A DNA stretch of 64,000 nucleotides, taken from NCBI GenBank assembly GCA_041395525.1, contig JAWLAH010000007.1, positions 1-64,000 of the forward strand, written 5' to 3'. Below the pieces are notes generated by a model. The model had not been told where the DNA came from. It did not search any database and saw nothing but the letters and a program-made list of their open reading frames with translations. Each line of letters begins with the position of its first letter. The stretch's first letter is position 1. Shown one piece after another: positions 41,920 through 53,043 of the stretch. A program made the translations under genes and the position numbers. The stretch is from CADEED01 sp020442965 (GTDB lineage: Bacteria > Pseudomonadota > Gammaproteobacteria > Steroidobacterales > Steroidobacteraceae).

Positions 41920-42699
41920 GTGCACATCGAGGTGGTAACGCTGTTTCCGCGGATGATCCACGAGGCACTGGCGCACGGGATTGTCGGCAGGGCGATCGAG
42001 CGTGGACTCGCGCAGGTGTCTTGCGAGGATCCGCGTGCGCATACGACAGATGCGCATCGAACGGTGGATGACCGACCCTATGGTGGTGGCCCGGGGATGG
42101 TATTGAAGCCCGAACCGCTCGCGGCTGCGATCGACGCGGCGGCAGCACGGGCGCCCGCCGGCGCGGAGCGAGTTTATCTGTCGGCGCAGGGGGAGCGGTT
42201 TTCCCAGACGCTCGCGCTGAAATGGGCGAGCAGCGCAGGGTTAGTGCTGGTTGCGGGTCGTTATGAGGGTATCGACGAGCGGATCGTCGAGACGCGTATT
42301 GATCGAGAGGTATCGGTGGGCGACTATGTATTGTCGGGTGGCGAGCTTCCGGCGCTGGTCGTAATCGATGCGCTGGTAAGATTGCTGCCCGGCGCCCTGG
42401 GCGATGAGCGGTCGTCCGTCGAAGAGTCGTTTGGTGACTCGGGAGCCACCGCTGCATTGCTGGACTGGCCGCAGTACACGCGGCCGGTGGAATTCGAAGG
42501 GCGCTCGGTGCCGCTCGTGCTGCAAGGTGGCGACCATGCGGCAATCGAGCGTTGGCGGCGCAAGGAGGCGGTGGCGCGCACGTGGCGTCGGCGTCCGGAT
42601 CTGATTGCACAGGCTGGGCTCGATCGCGAGTCGAGCAAATTGTTGAACGAGTATCTCGCCGCGCAAATACGCGCCGGTGAGACTAACAAAGGTGACTGA
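41920..42699 (+). CDS. trmD: tRNA (guanine-37-N1)-methyltransferase
   Basis: SPOUT methyltransferase that makes m1G37 in tRNAs and prevents frameshifting. The start is GTG 41920, reading VHIEVVTLFPRMI; the in-frame reading from 41800 is an artefact overlapping rimM. Knot motifs are DRPYGGGPGMVLKPEPL, CAGRYEGIDERI (here VAGRYEGIDERI) and SVGDYVLSGGELPALVV. A typical end motif WRRRPDLI follows. The length is 259 residues. Confidence 0.95.
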   Translation: MHIEVVTLFPRMIHEALAHGIVGRAIERGLAQVSCEDPRAHTTDAHRTVDDRPYGGGPGMVLKPEPLAAAIDAAAARAPAGAERVYLSAQGERFSQTLALKWASSAGLVLVAGRYEGIDERIVETRIDREVSVGDYVLSGGELPALVVIDALVRLLPGALGDERSSVEESFGDSGATAALLDWPQYTRPVEFEGRSVPLVLQGGDHAAIERWRRKEAVARTWRRRPDLIAQAGLDRESSKLLNEYLAAQIRAGETNKGD

Positions 42700-42700
42700 C

Positions 42701-43045
42701 ATGGCGAACATCATTCAAGCAATGGAACAAAGACGTATCACCCGGGAACTGCCGGCCTTCAATCCGGGCGATACCGTCGTGGTCAACGTCAAAGTGACCG
42801 AGGGTGATCGCGAGCGCGTCCAGGCTTACGAGGGCGTCGTCATCGCCAAGAGCAATCGCGGTATCAACTCCTCGTTCACCGTGCGCAAGATCTCGCATGG
42901 CGAAGGCGTCGAGCGCGTCTTCCAGTCCCACAGCCCCTCGATCGCGGATGTCAGCGTCAAGCGTCACGGCAAAGTGCGGCGCGCCAAGCTGTATTACCTG
43001 CGCGAGCTGTCGGGCAAGAAGGCCCGCATCGAAGAGAAGATCTGA
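42701..43045 (+). CDS. rplS: 50S ribosomal protein L19
   Basis: Large-subunit protein at the 30S-50S interface. ATG 42701 lies one base after the trmD stop and 8 bases after AAAGGTG. FNPGDTVVVNVKVTEGDR and the end RRAKLYYLRELSGKKARI are the L19 signature. The protein is 114 residues. Confidence 0.97.
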   Translation: MANIIQAMEQRRITRELPAFNPGDTVVVNVKVTEGDRERVQAYEGVVIAKSNRGINSSFTVRKISHGEGVERVFQSHSPSIADVSVKRHGKVRRAKLYYLRELSGKKARIEEKI

Positions 43046-43056
43046 ACTAACGACTC

Positions 43057-44867
43057 GTGGGAAAGTTCTTCGCAACGCTCTGGCGCGGACTCGATGGTCT
43101 GCGCAAGTTCCTGCACCTGATCGTGCTCCTGGTTCTGTTCGGGATACTGGTCGGTGCGTTGCGGCCGTCGATCCCGCACATCGCCAATGACTCCGCGCTC
43201 ATAATCCGGCCCGAAGGTACGATCGTCGAGCAATTGTCGGGCGATCCGCTACAACGCGCGCTCGATCAGGTTCAGGGCACCGGGCAGTCGGAGACGCTGT
43301 TGTGGGATCTCACCGACGCGCTGAAGACCGCCAAGGACGACAAGCGCATCGCCAACGTCGTGCTGGATCTCGATGATCTCGCAGGCGGCGGTCAGCCGTC
43401 GCTCGCCGAGTTCGCCGCAGCGCTCGATGACTTTCGCGCGGCGGGCAAGAAGGTGCTGGCTCGCGGAACGGTGTTCACGCAAGAACAATATTACGTGGCG
43501 GCACATGCGGACGAGGTGTATCTCGACCCGATGGGCTTCGTGTTCATCGATGGGTACGAGCGCTATCGCATGTTCTACACCGACCTAATGGAGAAAGTCG
43601 GCGTCAGGATGAATGTCTTTCGCGTCGGTGCTTACAAGAGTGCGGTCGAGGTTTACACACGCAAGGATATGTCGCCGGAGGATCGCATCGAGAGCCTCGG
43701 TTATCTCAACACGCTGTGGAACAACTACCGTGCTGACGTCGCCAGCGCGCGGGCTGACAGAAGCTGATCTTACCGAGTACGTCGAGACCGTCGCAGGCGG
43801 TCGAAACTGCGCGCGGTGACACCTGCCGAGGCGCTCGATGCCAAGCTCGTCACTGGTTTGAAGACCAATCTCGAGATTCGAGGATCAGTTGGTTGAGTTG
43901 GTAGGTGAGAACGACGACGGAGATTCGTACAGATCGACGTCGTTGGTCGACCTCACGTCGTGCGTGCCCAGAAGAGCTGAAGGTGAATGGTCGCGCCAAG
44001 GTCGAGGTGATTGTTGCCTCTGGTGAGATCCTGGACGGAGAACAGCCCTCTGGCGTGATCGGTGGGAGTCGACCGCTCGTCTCGTTCGTGAAGCGCGGCT
44101 GGATGATGACGTCAAGGCGATCGTGCTGCTGTCGATAGCCCCGGCGGCAGCGTGCTCGCCTCGGAGCTGATTTATCGTGAGGTCAAGGCGGCGAAGGCAA
44201 TCGGCAAGCCCGTCGTGGTTTCGATGAGCGACAATGGCGGCGAGCGGAAGCTGCTACATCTCAGCCCAGCTGATGAGATCTGGGCCCATCCTGCGACGAT
44301 TACCGGGTCGATCGGCATTTTCGCGACGATCCCGACATTCACGGGTTCGCTCGACAAGGTCGGCGTGGCGGTTGATGGCGTTGGCACAACGCCCTGTCAG
44401 GGCAGTTCCGGATCGACGGGCCGCTGGGACCCGATGCAGAGAAACTCATCCAGGCGATCGAACACGGCTACGGGATTCCTGGCGCGAGTCAGCGACGGGC
44501 GCAGAAGTCGCGCGACGCCGTCGATGCGATCGCCCAGGGGCGCGTGTGGTCAGGGACCGATGCCAAACGGCTCGGCCTCGTGGATCAGCTAGGCTCTTTC
44601 AATGATGCGGTGAAGTCCGCCGCCAAGCGCGCGAAACTCGCGGACGATTATCAGGTGGAATTCGTTCAGCCCGAGCTCTCCTGGGCGGAACAGCTTGCCA
44701 TGCAAGTGCAGGTGTGGGGCGTCAAGACCTTCCTCGGTCGGATGAGCCAATCGCCACTCGTGCAGGTTCGCGCCCAACTGCTGCCACTCGAGCGCGAAAT
44801 GACCCGCTGGTCACGCCTGTCATCGCGTGACAACCGTTACGCCTATTGTTTCTGCGGCGTCGATTGA
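43057..44867 (+). pseudogene. sppA: signal peptide peptidase SppA (67-kDa type), broken by about ten frameshifts
   Basis: Inner-membrane Ser/Lys protease that degrades cleaved signal peptides. The first 228 codons are intact: a membrane helix, then the catalytic Lys in GAYKSAVEVY. From about 43750 to 44530 the family sequence continues but jumps frame about ten times (near 43752, 43803, 43880, 43960, 44068, 44130, 44232, 44260, 44395, 44470 and 44500). The nucleophile Ser is still readable as AASGSCYIS near 44245. The last 100 codons, ending YAYCFCGVD, are intact. Joined, the pieces give about 600 residues, the normal length. The residues between shifts stay conserved, which favours local sequence errors over old decay. 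Confidence 0.85.
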
Positions 44868-45056
44868 CTCGACCAACGAACGGCCGCCAGCCAGCCAGCA
44901 GGAGACGACGCGGTCTGGCTGCGGCGCGCATCTGATCCAGCAGGCGCGAAGCGCTGAGCTGTAGTTAGTCGAGCGATCAATGCTTGCGTTGTTGCGCTGC
45001 GTTGGCGTAGCGTCGGTGCTGCAACTTCCAGCGATTCGTTGGAAAGGGGAGCGCCG

Positions 45057-46703
45057 ATGAGCAACCAATCTCGGACCGACACCCAGCCGCATGTCGAGCA
45101 TTCACATACAGGCGCCTGTTTCATCTGTAGTGCGGTAGCCCAGCCGCCTGTCAGTTCGCAGCCTCCCAGTCAAACCTCTAGACGCTCATTCTTGAGCGCG
45201 GCGCTCGGTGCCTCCGTCGCTGCGCCGTTGATCGCGCGAGCCGGCGACGGTCGCGCAGACGGCGTCGGCGAGAGCACGGCCGATTTCGTGCGCCGCGCCG
45301 ACCGCGAGCGCCGCTATGTCATCGACGCCGGCCTGGCGCTGCTCGAAGCCAATGGACAGCTCGAGGTCCGCGACAATATGTCGATTGTGGTCGAAGGCGA
45401 TCGGATTGCGGCGATCGAGAACGGCACGTCGGCGTGGCGTCGCTATGGTCGTGCATTGCGAATTGACGCGCGACGACACTTCGTAGTTCCCGGCTTTATC
45501 AGCGGCCACACCCACGTGGCCGGCGGGACGACGACTCGCGGCATTATCGAGATGGGCCGATCGTTCGCGCGTCCGCTGGTGTTAGCTGATGAACTGAGTG
45601 ATGACGAACTCGATGCGATCACGTCTTTCAATCTGGCGGAGCTGCTACTTTCGGGTTGCACGACGCAGCTCGAAATGTCGCTGAGTCTCAAACAGGCGGA
45701 ATCCTACGTTCGCGTGGCCAAGCGACTCGGGGCGCGCGGCTATCCCGGCGGGATGATTCCAGGCATTCATCGTCTGTTTCCGGTGTGGTTTCGCGCGAAC
45801 GATCAGGCGTTGTTCGATTCAGTCCCGGATACGCTCGCCGAGATCCAGGCCAATCTCGAGTTCGGGCGGCGCAATCGCAACGCCGCGGATGGTCGCATTC
45901 AACCGATGATGACTCCGCACGCCACTGACACGCAGACGCCAGAAACCATGCGCGCATTGGCGGCCGCCGCCGTGGAATTGGGCACGGGGATACAAATTCA
46001 TTTGTCGCAGTCCGCAAATGAAACCAACACGGTGCGGCGCCTCTGGGGCATGACGCCGACGCAGTGGTGCGCGAGCTTTGGCATGATGAACGGCCCGTTT
46101 TTTGGCGCGCACATGAGTGGACTCGATTTCGCGGTCGATCCGGCGGTGCTGAATGCCAATGCTGCGGTCTATGCGCACTGCCCGTCCGGAGGCGGTGCCG
46201 GGGGTGGCACACAGCCGTACCCTGAAGCACTGGCGCAGGACATGCGAGTCAACATCGGCATCGATACGCATTCCAATGATTACGTCGAGAACCTCAAGTT
46301 GTCAGTGTTGTACGGTCAGGCGCGGAGCTCGTTGATCGGCACAACGAGCGCGATTCCGCTAACCAATCCGACGATGTGGAATTCGATCGATGGCGCGACG
46401 CGGATCGCCGCGGCGGGCCTGCGCCGGCCCGATCTGGGACGCCTGGCGGTCGGAGCCAAAGCCGACATCGTCTCGATCAATGTCAGTGGTCCCCTTGTCG
46501 GCGTCGGTACGTTGCCGCCCGAGCCACTGAATAACCTGTTGTATGCCAACGGCATGTCGGTCCGTCACGTTATGACGGATGGTCGATTGCAGGTCTGGAA
46601 CGGACGTTTCGTCGCAGCGGATCTCGGGCGTATTTCTCGGGAAGCGGGCCGCGCGATCGAACGGCTCTGGGATTCACTGCGCGCCGAGGGATTCTTCGAC
46701 TAG
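45057..46703 (+). CDS. Tat-exported amidohydrolase (cytosine deaminase/chlorohydrolase-like)
   Basis: Metal-dependent hydrolase of the amidohydrolase superfamily, 548 residues from ATG 45057 (GGAAAGGGGAG upstream). Residues 1-45 are a long polar lead with H12, H15, H17, C21 and C24, then a twin-arginine signal SRRSFLSAALGASVAAPLIARA. The TIM-barrel metal motifs are FISGHTHVAGG, the His of IQIHLSQSANE, and IDTHSNDY, with a late DIVSINVSG strand that leads into the composite beta-sandwich. It probably deaminates or dechlorinates a heterocycle in the periplasm; the substrate cannot be told. Confidence 0.87.
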   Translation: MSNQSRTDTQPHVEHSHTGACFICSAVAQPPVSSQPPSQTSRRSFLSAALGASVAAPLIARAGDGRADGVGESTADFVRRADRERRYVIDAGLALLEANGQLEVRDNMSIVVEGDRIAAIENGTSAWRRYGRALRIDARRHFVVPGFISGHTHVAGGTTTRGIIEMGRSFARPLVLADELSDDELDAITSFNLAELLLSGCTTQLEMSLSLKQAESYVRVAKRLGARGYPGGMIPGIHRLFPVWFRANDQALFDSVPDTLAEIQANLEFGRRNRNAADGRIQPMMTPHATDTQTPETMRALAAAAVELGTGIQIHLSQSANETNTVRRLWGMTPTQWCASFGMMNGPFFGAHMSGLDFAVDPAVLNANAAVYAHCPSGGGAGGGTQPYPEALAQDMRVNIGIDTHSNDYVENLKLSVLYGQARSSLIGTTSAIPLTNPTMWNSIDGATRIAAAGLRRPDLGRLAVGAKADIVSINVSGPLVGVGTLPPEPLNNLLYANGMSVRHVMTDGRLQVWNGRFVAADLGRISREAGRAIERLWDSLRAEGFFD

Positions 46704-46757
46704 CCTTTTCCAGCGGTCGGGCCGCGCCGGGTGTGCGGCGGCACCTCGGGCGCGGTG

Positions 46758-47531
46758 CTAAGTGGACCAGAAATCCCGCCACAGTCGCAGCAAACTGATT
46801 GCAATCACGAGCGCGCCAACCCCCAGCATCAGTCGACGCTTGGGTAATCGTGCAGTCAGAAATGCCGCGAGCGGTGCGGACAGCAACGCACCGATCAAAA
46901 GCCCGAGCACGGCAACGCTCAAGCGTTCAAAGCCGACATGCTGGACCAGCACGGTGAATACAACGACCGCGATTACCGCCTCGGCGAGATTGCCGGTACC
47001 GACGGCATGTCGCGGCTCCGTACCAAGCGCAATGAGGTTGCCGGTGGCGAGCGGACCCCACACGCCGATCATCGCTTCGAGAAACCCCGCAGCGCCGCCG
47101 ACGCTCGCGATGCGGGGAGCACTGACGCGCCCACCATCGGGGCGGCGTCGGGCACGGTAGAGGATGTAGACACCCACGGTGAACAGGTATGCGTCCACCG
47201 CGAGGCCGACCCATTCGGCCGTGAAGCGTGTCAGCAGCAACGCGCCCGCGAGTGCTCCGCTCAGCCCGCCGGCCAGCAGCCAGCCAAACAAGCGCCAGTC
47301 GACGTTGCCAGCAGCGATATGAGAAATCCCGGAAATCGCGCCCGTGAACATCTTGGCACCATTGATGGACGCACTAACGATCTGGCGTGGGTAGCCGATG
47401 ACCGTCATGCTGAGTGCGGACAGTGCGCCGAAGCCCATGCCGAGCGCGCCGTCGAGCAGCTGTGCGCAAAAGCCGATCGCGGCAAAGGTCCAGAATGTCG
47501 GGTCGGACAGCTGCGCGACCAGCAAATCCAC
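46758..47531 (-). CDS. TauE/SafE family sulfite/anion exporter
   Basis: Integral membrane permease with about eight hydrophobic segments in 257 residues. DGALGMGFGALSALSMTVIGYPRQIVSASINGAKMF (in parts) is the first conserved repeat of the TauE/SafE family, and GAAGFLEAMIGVWGPLATGNLI begins the second. It may export sulfite, sulfoacetate or another organosulfur anion. Its ATG overlaps the last base of the upstream yciI-like gene, so it ends the kbl-tdh-yciI-tauE operon. Confidence 0.88.
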   Translation of the reverse strand: MDLLVAQLSDPTFWTFAAIGFCAQLLDGALGMGFGALSALSMTVIGYPRQIVSASINGAKMFTGAISGISHIAAGNVDWRLFGWLLAGGLSGALAGALLLTRFTAEWVGLAVDAYLFTVGVYILYRARRRPDGGRVSAPRIASVGGAAGFLEAMIGVWGPLATGNLIALGTEPRHAVGTGNLAEAVIAVVVFTVLVQHVGFERLSVAVLGLLIGALLSAPLAAFLTARLPKRRLMLGVGALVIAISLLRLWRDFWST

Positions 47532-47815
47532 TAGGTTACGGCCGGCAGCGTCTTGCGAAACGGTGTCACACGCACGGTTTCAAAGAGGCCCGCGAGCGCA
47601 TACGGATCGTTCTGAATGATCTGGTCGAGTGCTGCACGATTCTCTACCTCAAAGATCAACAGCGATCCGTTCGGCTGCCCGTGAGCATCGAGCAATGGCC
47701 CGGCAATGAGAATGCTGCGAGCGTAGCTGTTCATGTGCTCGAGATGGGGTGGGCGGGTCGCCTGACGTAGTTCCAGGTGCCCGGGCTTGTCTCGGCATTC
47801 GACGACAAATTGCAT
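47531..47815 (-). CDS. YciI-like protein
   Basis: Small ferredoxin-like alpha/beta protein of 94 residues. I start at ATG 47815 (MQFVVECRDKPGHLELRQATR), the normal YciI N-terminus; the in-frame extension to 47851 overlaps tdh. RPPHLEHMNSYARSILIAGPLLD holds the conserved His and the Asp-containing turn, and DPYALAGLFETVRV the DPF-like motif. The biochemical role of the family is poorly known. It lies 17 bp after tdh. Confidence 0.85.
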   Translation of the reverse strand: MQFVVECRDKPGHLELRQATRPPHLEHMNSYARSILIAGPLLDAHGQPNGSLLIFEVENRAALDQIIQNDPYALAGLFETVRVTPFRKTLPAVT

Positions 47816-47832
47816 TTTTATCTCGTTGTTCG

Positions 47833-48863
47833 TTAGTGCAGGCTCGACCAATCGAGGATCACCTTGCCGGATTGCCCCGAACCCATCGTCTCGAAGCCGT
47901 GCTGGAAATCCTGAATCGGAAAATGGTGCGTGATGATCTGGCTGATATCGAGGCCACTCTGCAGCATCGCTGTCATCTTGTACCAGGTTTCGAACATCTC
48001 ACGACCATAGATGCCCTTCATGGCGAGTCCCTTGAAGATCACCTGATTCCAGTCGATCGCAGTTTCCTCGGGTGGTATGCCTAACAAGGCGACGCTGCCG
48101 CCGTGGTGCATGGTTCTGAGCAGATCGCGAAACGCCTGCGGATTACCCGACATCTCGAGGCCCACGTCGAAGCCCTCCTGCATGCCGAGATCTCGCATGG
48201 TGTCATCGAGCTTCGCACGACTGACATTGACCACACGGGTCGCACCCATTTTCGCGGCGAGATCGAGTCGGTAGTCGTTCACATCGGTGATGACGACATG
48301 ACGTGCGCCGACGAAGCGTGCAATGGCGACCGCCATGATGCCGATGGGCCCCGCGCCGGTGATGAGGACATCCTCGCCCACCATGTTGAAGGCGAGCGCG
48401 GTGTGAGTGGCGTTGCCAAGCGGATCGAGAATGGCGGCGAGGTCATCGGTGACGGCGTCAGGCAGCTTGAACGCGTTGAACGCCGGGATGACGAGATACT
48501 CGGCGAAGCTGCCCTGGCGATCTACCCCGACGCCGACCGTATTGCGGCACAAATGACGGCGGCCCGCGCGACAGTTGCGGCAGTGTCCGCAGGTAATGTG
48601 CCCCTCGCCTGACACCCGATCGCCGAGTGCGAAGCCGCGCACCTCGCTGCCGAGCTCGACAATGCGGCCTACATACTCATGACCGACAGCCATCGGTACC
48701 GGCACGGTCTTCTGCGCCCAGGCGTCCCAGTTGTAAATGTGCATGTCGGTGCCGCAGATTGCGGTCTTCCCGATCTTGATCAGTACGTCGTTCGGACCAA
48801 CTTTCGGCTCTGGGATGTCAGCCAGCCAGATGCCGCGCTTTGCTTCCATTTTGACGAGAGCTT

Positions 48864-48867
<4 letters not shown>
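47833..48867 (-). CDS. tdh: L-threonine 3-dehydrogenase
   Basis: Zinc- and NAD-dependent dehydrogenase that turns L-threonine into 2-amino-3-oxobutyrate. Zinc ligands are the Cys and His of AICGTDMHIYNWD plus GHEYVG. The structural zinc site is CGHCRNCRAGRRHLC. The Rossmann motif is ITGAGPIGIMAVAIA. The 344 residues are normal. It overlaps kbl by 4 bp (ATGA). The product of Tdh is the substrate of Kbl, giving glycine and acetyl-CoA. Confidence 0.96.
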
Positions 48868-50051
<1,184 letters not shown>

Positions 50052-50098
50052 TGAGGACTCCGGCTGAGTAAGGCGCGGCCAATTATACTCGCTGCATC

Positions 50099-50509
50099 AT
50101 GCCAGCCTCGCATTCCCAGACCGCGCCAGGCGCGACTCAGCGCCTCGATCTATGGTTGTGGTACGCGCGCTTGTTCAAGACGCGGCGCCTTGCGGCACAC
50201 GCGGTGCAGGGCGGCAAAGTGCATCTGAACGACCAGCGGGTGAAGGCTGCGCACGTCGTGCGTGTCGAGGACGCCTTGTCGGTCAGCCGATCCGGTTACA
50301 CTTTGCGGTTGACTGTCCGGGCGCTGCCGCTGCGCCGCGGACCGGCGGCAGAAGCAGAGCAGTGCTACGAGGAAACGGCCGCGAGTCGCGCGCAGCGGGA
50401 AACCGTGGCCGAGCAGCAGCGACTGGCCGCGGCGTGCATGCCGCGATCGGCCGAGCGCCCCACCAGACAGGGCAGGCGCGAATTGCGACGACTGCGCGGC
50501 CGCGAGTGA
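50099..50509 (+). CDS. hslR: heat shock protein 15-like S4-domain protein
   Basis: RNA-binding protein that recognises 50S subunits carrying nascent peptidyl-tRNA during stalled translation. The S4 domain covers about residues 17-75: QRLDLWLWYARLFKTRRLA, then GGKVHLNDQRVKAAHVV. A basic, Arg/Glu-rich helical tail follows. The 136 residues fit Hsp15. It is followed after 16 bp by the queuosine-precursor transporter gene. Confidence 0.92.
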   Translation: MPASHSQTAPGATQRLDLWLWYARLFKTRRLAAHAVQGGKVHLNDQRVKAAHVVRVEDALSVSRSGYTLRLTVRALPLRRGPAAEAEQCYEETAASRAQRETVAEQQRLAAACMPRSAERPTRQGRRELRRLRGRE

Positions 50510-50525
50510 TTCACAAGGGGGATGC

Positions 50526-51290
50526 GTGAAGACTTTGGATCGCAAGGGCAATCGTCTCTTCATCGTGTTGTCGGGGTTCTTTCTGACCAATGCATTGGTG
50601 GCAGAGTTTGTCGGCACCAAGATTTTCGCGCTCGAACCAACGTTGGGAATGGCGCCATACCAATGGAGCTTGTTAGGCGTATCCGGAACGCTGAATTTCA
50701 CCGCTGGGGTACTGCTGTGGCCATTCGTGTTCATTCTGACCGACACGATCAACGAGTACTTCGGCGTGCGCGGCGTGCAGTGGATTTCCTGGGTCGTGGT
50801 AGTTTTTATTTCGTATGCGTTCTTCGCCGCGTACGCCACGATCGCGCTGACTCCCGCCACGTTCTGGGTGGCTGCAAACGCCGCGCTCGGTGTCCCCGAT
50901 ATACAGCTCGCGTTCGCACAGATTTTCGGCCAGGGCATGTGGACGATCGTCGGTTCGATCGTTGCGTTCATGCTCGGGCAGTTGATCGATGTGGCAATTT
51001 TTCATCGCATTCGCCGCGTGACGGGCGAGCGATTTGTCTGGTTTCGTGCGACCGCCTCAACGGCCGTGTCCCAGCTGATCGACAGTTTTGTGGTGCTGTA
51101 CATCGCATTCGTCTGGGGGCCGCAGAAGTGGCCGATGGCGCAATTTCTGGCGGTGGGCACCGTGAATTATCTGTACAAGCTGCTCTGTGCAATTGCGCTG
51201 ATCCCGCTGCTGTATCTCGGGCGCGCCGCGATCGAGCGTTACCTCGGTCCGCGCGAGGCCGAGCGCTTGCGCAATGAGGCGTCTACCTGA
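50526..51290 (+). CDS. queuosine precursor transporter (YhhQ family)
   Basis: Six-segment inner-membrane importer for preQ0/preQ1-type precursors. NALVAEFVGTKIF near the N-terminus and DTINEYFGVRGVQWIS (the DxxxEYFG motif) are hallmarks, and SQLIDSFVVLYIAFVWGPQKW is the third conserved block. It starts at GTG 50526. The 254 residues are normal. Confidence 0.92.
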   Translation: MKTLDRKGNRLFIVLSGFFLTNALVAEFVGTKIFALEPTLGMAPYQWSLLGVSGTLNFTAGVLLWPFVFILTDTINEYFGVRGVQWISWVVVVFISYAFFAAYATIALTPATFWVAANAALGVPDIQLAFAQIFGQGMWTIVGSIVAFMLGQLIDVAIFHRIRRVTGERFVWFRATASTAVSQLIDSFVVLYIAFVWGPQKWPMAQFLAVGTVNYLYKLLCAIALIPLLYLGRAAIERYLGPREAERLRNEAST

Positions 51291-51297
51291 GCAGCCT

Positions 51298-52119
51298 TCA
51301 GTGCAGCAGTGCCGCGAGCCGGCGGCGCCAGGCGTGCACACGCTGATCGTCCGGGTCCAATAAGGCGAATACCTGCCGCAGATCGTCCTGGCCGCCGGCC
51401 GTGACGAGTTCTGGTGAGCTTTGCATCTCGCTCAGCAAGGCCTCGACGCCACTATCGATGTCGCCGCCGAGAATCGCGCCCGCGACACGTGCGCGTATCG
51501 AATCGATGGTCGATTTGGATGGCTTGTTAGCCTGCGCCGCGAAATGGACAAGCGCATAGCCGGCTAACACGATTGGCGCGCTCTGCTGCACCGGGGGTAG
51601 CGCTTCCAGTGTTGCGCGCGCCGCAGTGGCATCGCCACCCAGGGCCTGCAGGCGCGCGAGGTCGGTCGCCGCCGCATAGTTATCAGGGTCGGTCCTGAGA
51701 ACGGTCGTCAGCGCCTCGCGGGCGGCCGCTGTATCGCCCGCAGCCGCGAGCTCGAGGGCGGCCAGCCGTTGTGCCTCGGATGCGCGCGGCAGATGCGGTG
51801 CCAGAAATGCGCGGATTTGCGCGAGCGGTTGTGCGCCGACGAATTCGGCGACCACTTGCCCTTGCCTGAAGAGCTTGACCGCGGGGATGCTGCGAATGGC
51901 GTATCGCGTACCGAGTTCGTGCGCTTCGTCGGTGTTTACCTTGAGCACGCGGAGCGTGCCGGCGAACTCTGCCGCGATCTGCTCGAGAAAGGGTCCCAGC
52001 GTGCGGCAAGGTCCACACCAGGGCGCCCAGAAATCGACCAGGACGGGGAGCTCGTGCGAGGGCTTCAGGACGTCCGTCTCGAAGGTTGCGTCGGTGGTGG
52101 CGGAAACGAGTGCGCTCAT
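51298..52119 (-). CDS. thioredoxin-domain co-chaperone with TPR region (YbbN/CnoX type)
   Basis: Redox-linked holdase that protects proteins from oxidation. I start at ATG 52119 (MSALVSATTDATFETDV); the longer reading to 52215 enters the region upstream. The thioredoxin domain (about 8-110) has the active site WCGPC, and tetratricopeptide-like helices fill the rest (AQRLAALELAAAGDTAAAREAL and on). E. coli CnoX lacks the second active-site Cys (SxxC), but here WCGPC is complete, so it may be a reductase as well. It is divergent from the DUF481 gene. Confidence 0.92.
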   Translation of the reverse strand: MSALVSATTDATFETDVLKPSHELPVLVDFWAPWCGPCRTLGPFLEQIAAEFAGTLRVLKVNTDEAHELGTRYAIRSIPAVKLFRQGQVVAEFVGAQPLAQIRAFLAPHLPRASEAQRLAALELAAAGDTAAAREALTTVLRTDPDNYAAATDLARLQALGGDATAARATLEALPPVQQSAPIVLAGYALVHFAAQANKPSKSTIDSIRARVAGAILGGDIDSGVEALLSEMQSSPELVTAGGQDDLRQVFALLDPDDQRVHAWRRRLAALLH

Positions 52120-52264
52120 AGCGGTGGCCTTGCCGTTGGACTGATGCCCATAACTGGGGGCAGATTCACGTGAACTCAATACTGTTGGAAAATACACACA
52201 ATTGGCGATTCGCATCGCTCACCCCTATACTGCGCGCGCTGAAAATTACCCTAAGGAGAGGGGC

Positions 52265-52993
52265 ATGCGTCTGAGTTTGAATGTAATAGGTTTGATTGTT
52301 GTGGCTGCAGTAGTTGTTGCGCCTGCACACGCAGAATGGAAAGGTCAGGGCCAGGCCGGTATTGTCTTCGCCCGCGGCAACACGGATACGGATACGGCGA
52401 ACGTCAAACTCGAGATGGCGAAGGAGGCCGCTAGCTGGACGCACAAGTTTGGGGTTGCGGCGCTGCGCGCGGCGACCAGCGGCGACAAGACCGCCGAGCG
52501 CTATGAGGGCATGTGGCAATCGGACTACAAAATATCCGAGCGCGACTATTACTGGGGCGGCGTGCGCTACGAAGACGACCGCTTCAGCGGTTTCGACTAT
52601 CAAGCTACCGCGACGACCGGTTATGGTCGAAAATTCATCAATACCGATGACACCAAGTTCGTCGGCGAGGTTGGCGTCGGCTATCGACGATTGAAGACCG
52701 TCGCGCAGATCGGCCCGCCGTTCATCGCGTCGGAAACATCGGGTGATGCGATTCTGCGTGGCTTTCTCGGCTATGAAACCAAACTAACCGATACCACCAG
52801 CTTGATCGACAAGTTCACGGTCGAAGCGGGTTCTGACAACACGTTCATGTCGAACGTGTTCGCGCTGCAAGTAAAAATGAACGAGGCATTTGCGTTGTCG
52901 TTAGGCTTCGATGTTCGCTATAACACCGATCCGCCGGCGGGCAAGAAGAAGAGCGACACGCTGACCACGGTCAACCTGGTCTACGCATTCTGA
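52265..52993 (+). CDS. DUF481 family outer-membrane beta-barrel protein (YdiY-like)
   Basis: Salt-stress-associated outer-membrane protein family. The ATG at 52265 follows AAGGAG and opens a clear signal peptide (MRLSLNVIGLIVVAAVVV, cut after APAHA). The mature part of about 222 residues alternates aromatic and polar residues: WKGQGQAGIVFARGNTDT, YYWGGVRYEDDRFSGFDYQ. It ends in TTVNLVYAF, a typical barrel end signal. A strong terminator follows. Confidence 0.9.
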   Translation: MRLSLNVIGLIVVAAVVVAPAHAEWKGQGQAGIVFARGNTDTDTANVKLEMAKEAASWTHKFGVAALRAATSGDKTAERYEGMWQSDYKISERDYYWGGVRYEDDRFSGFDYQATATTGYGRKFINTDDTKFVGEVGVGYRRLKTVAQIGPPFIASETSGDAILRGFLGYETKLTDTTSLIDKFTVEAGSDNTFMSNVFALQVKMNEAFALSLGFDVRYNTDPPAGKKKSDTLTTVNLVYAF

Positions 52994-53043
52994 TACTCTG
53001 TGTGCGGCGAGCTATGATCGTCCTGCCCGCACTCGAAACACCC

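Noticed and set aside
41042..42610. 522-residue open frame antisense to rpsP-rimM-trmD
   Set aside because: High G+C leaves long stop-free antisense frames; composition is Arg/Pro/His-rich with no domain, and the sense genes are certain.
52166..52603. 145-residue frame antisense to the DUF481 gene start
   Set aside because: It covers the signal peptide and ribosome-binding site of a well-supported gene and has no family resemblance.
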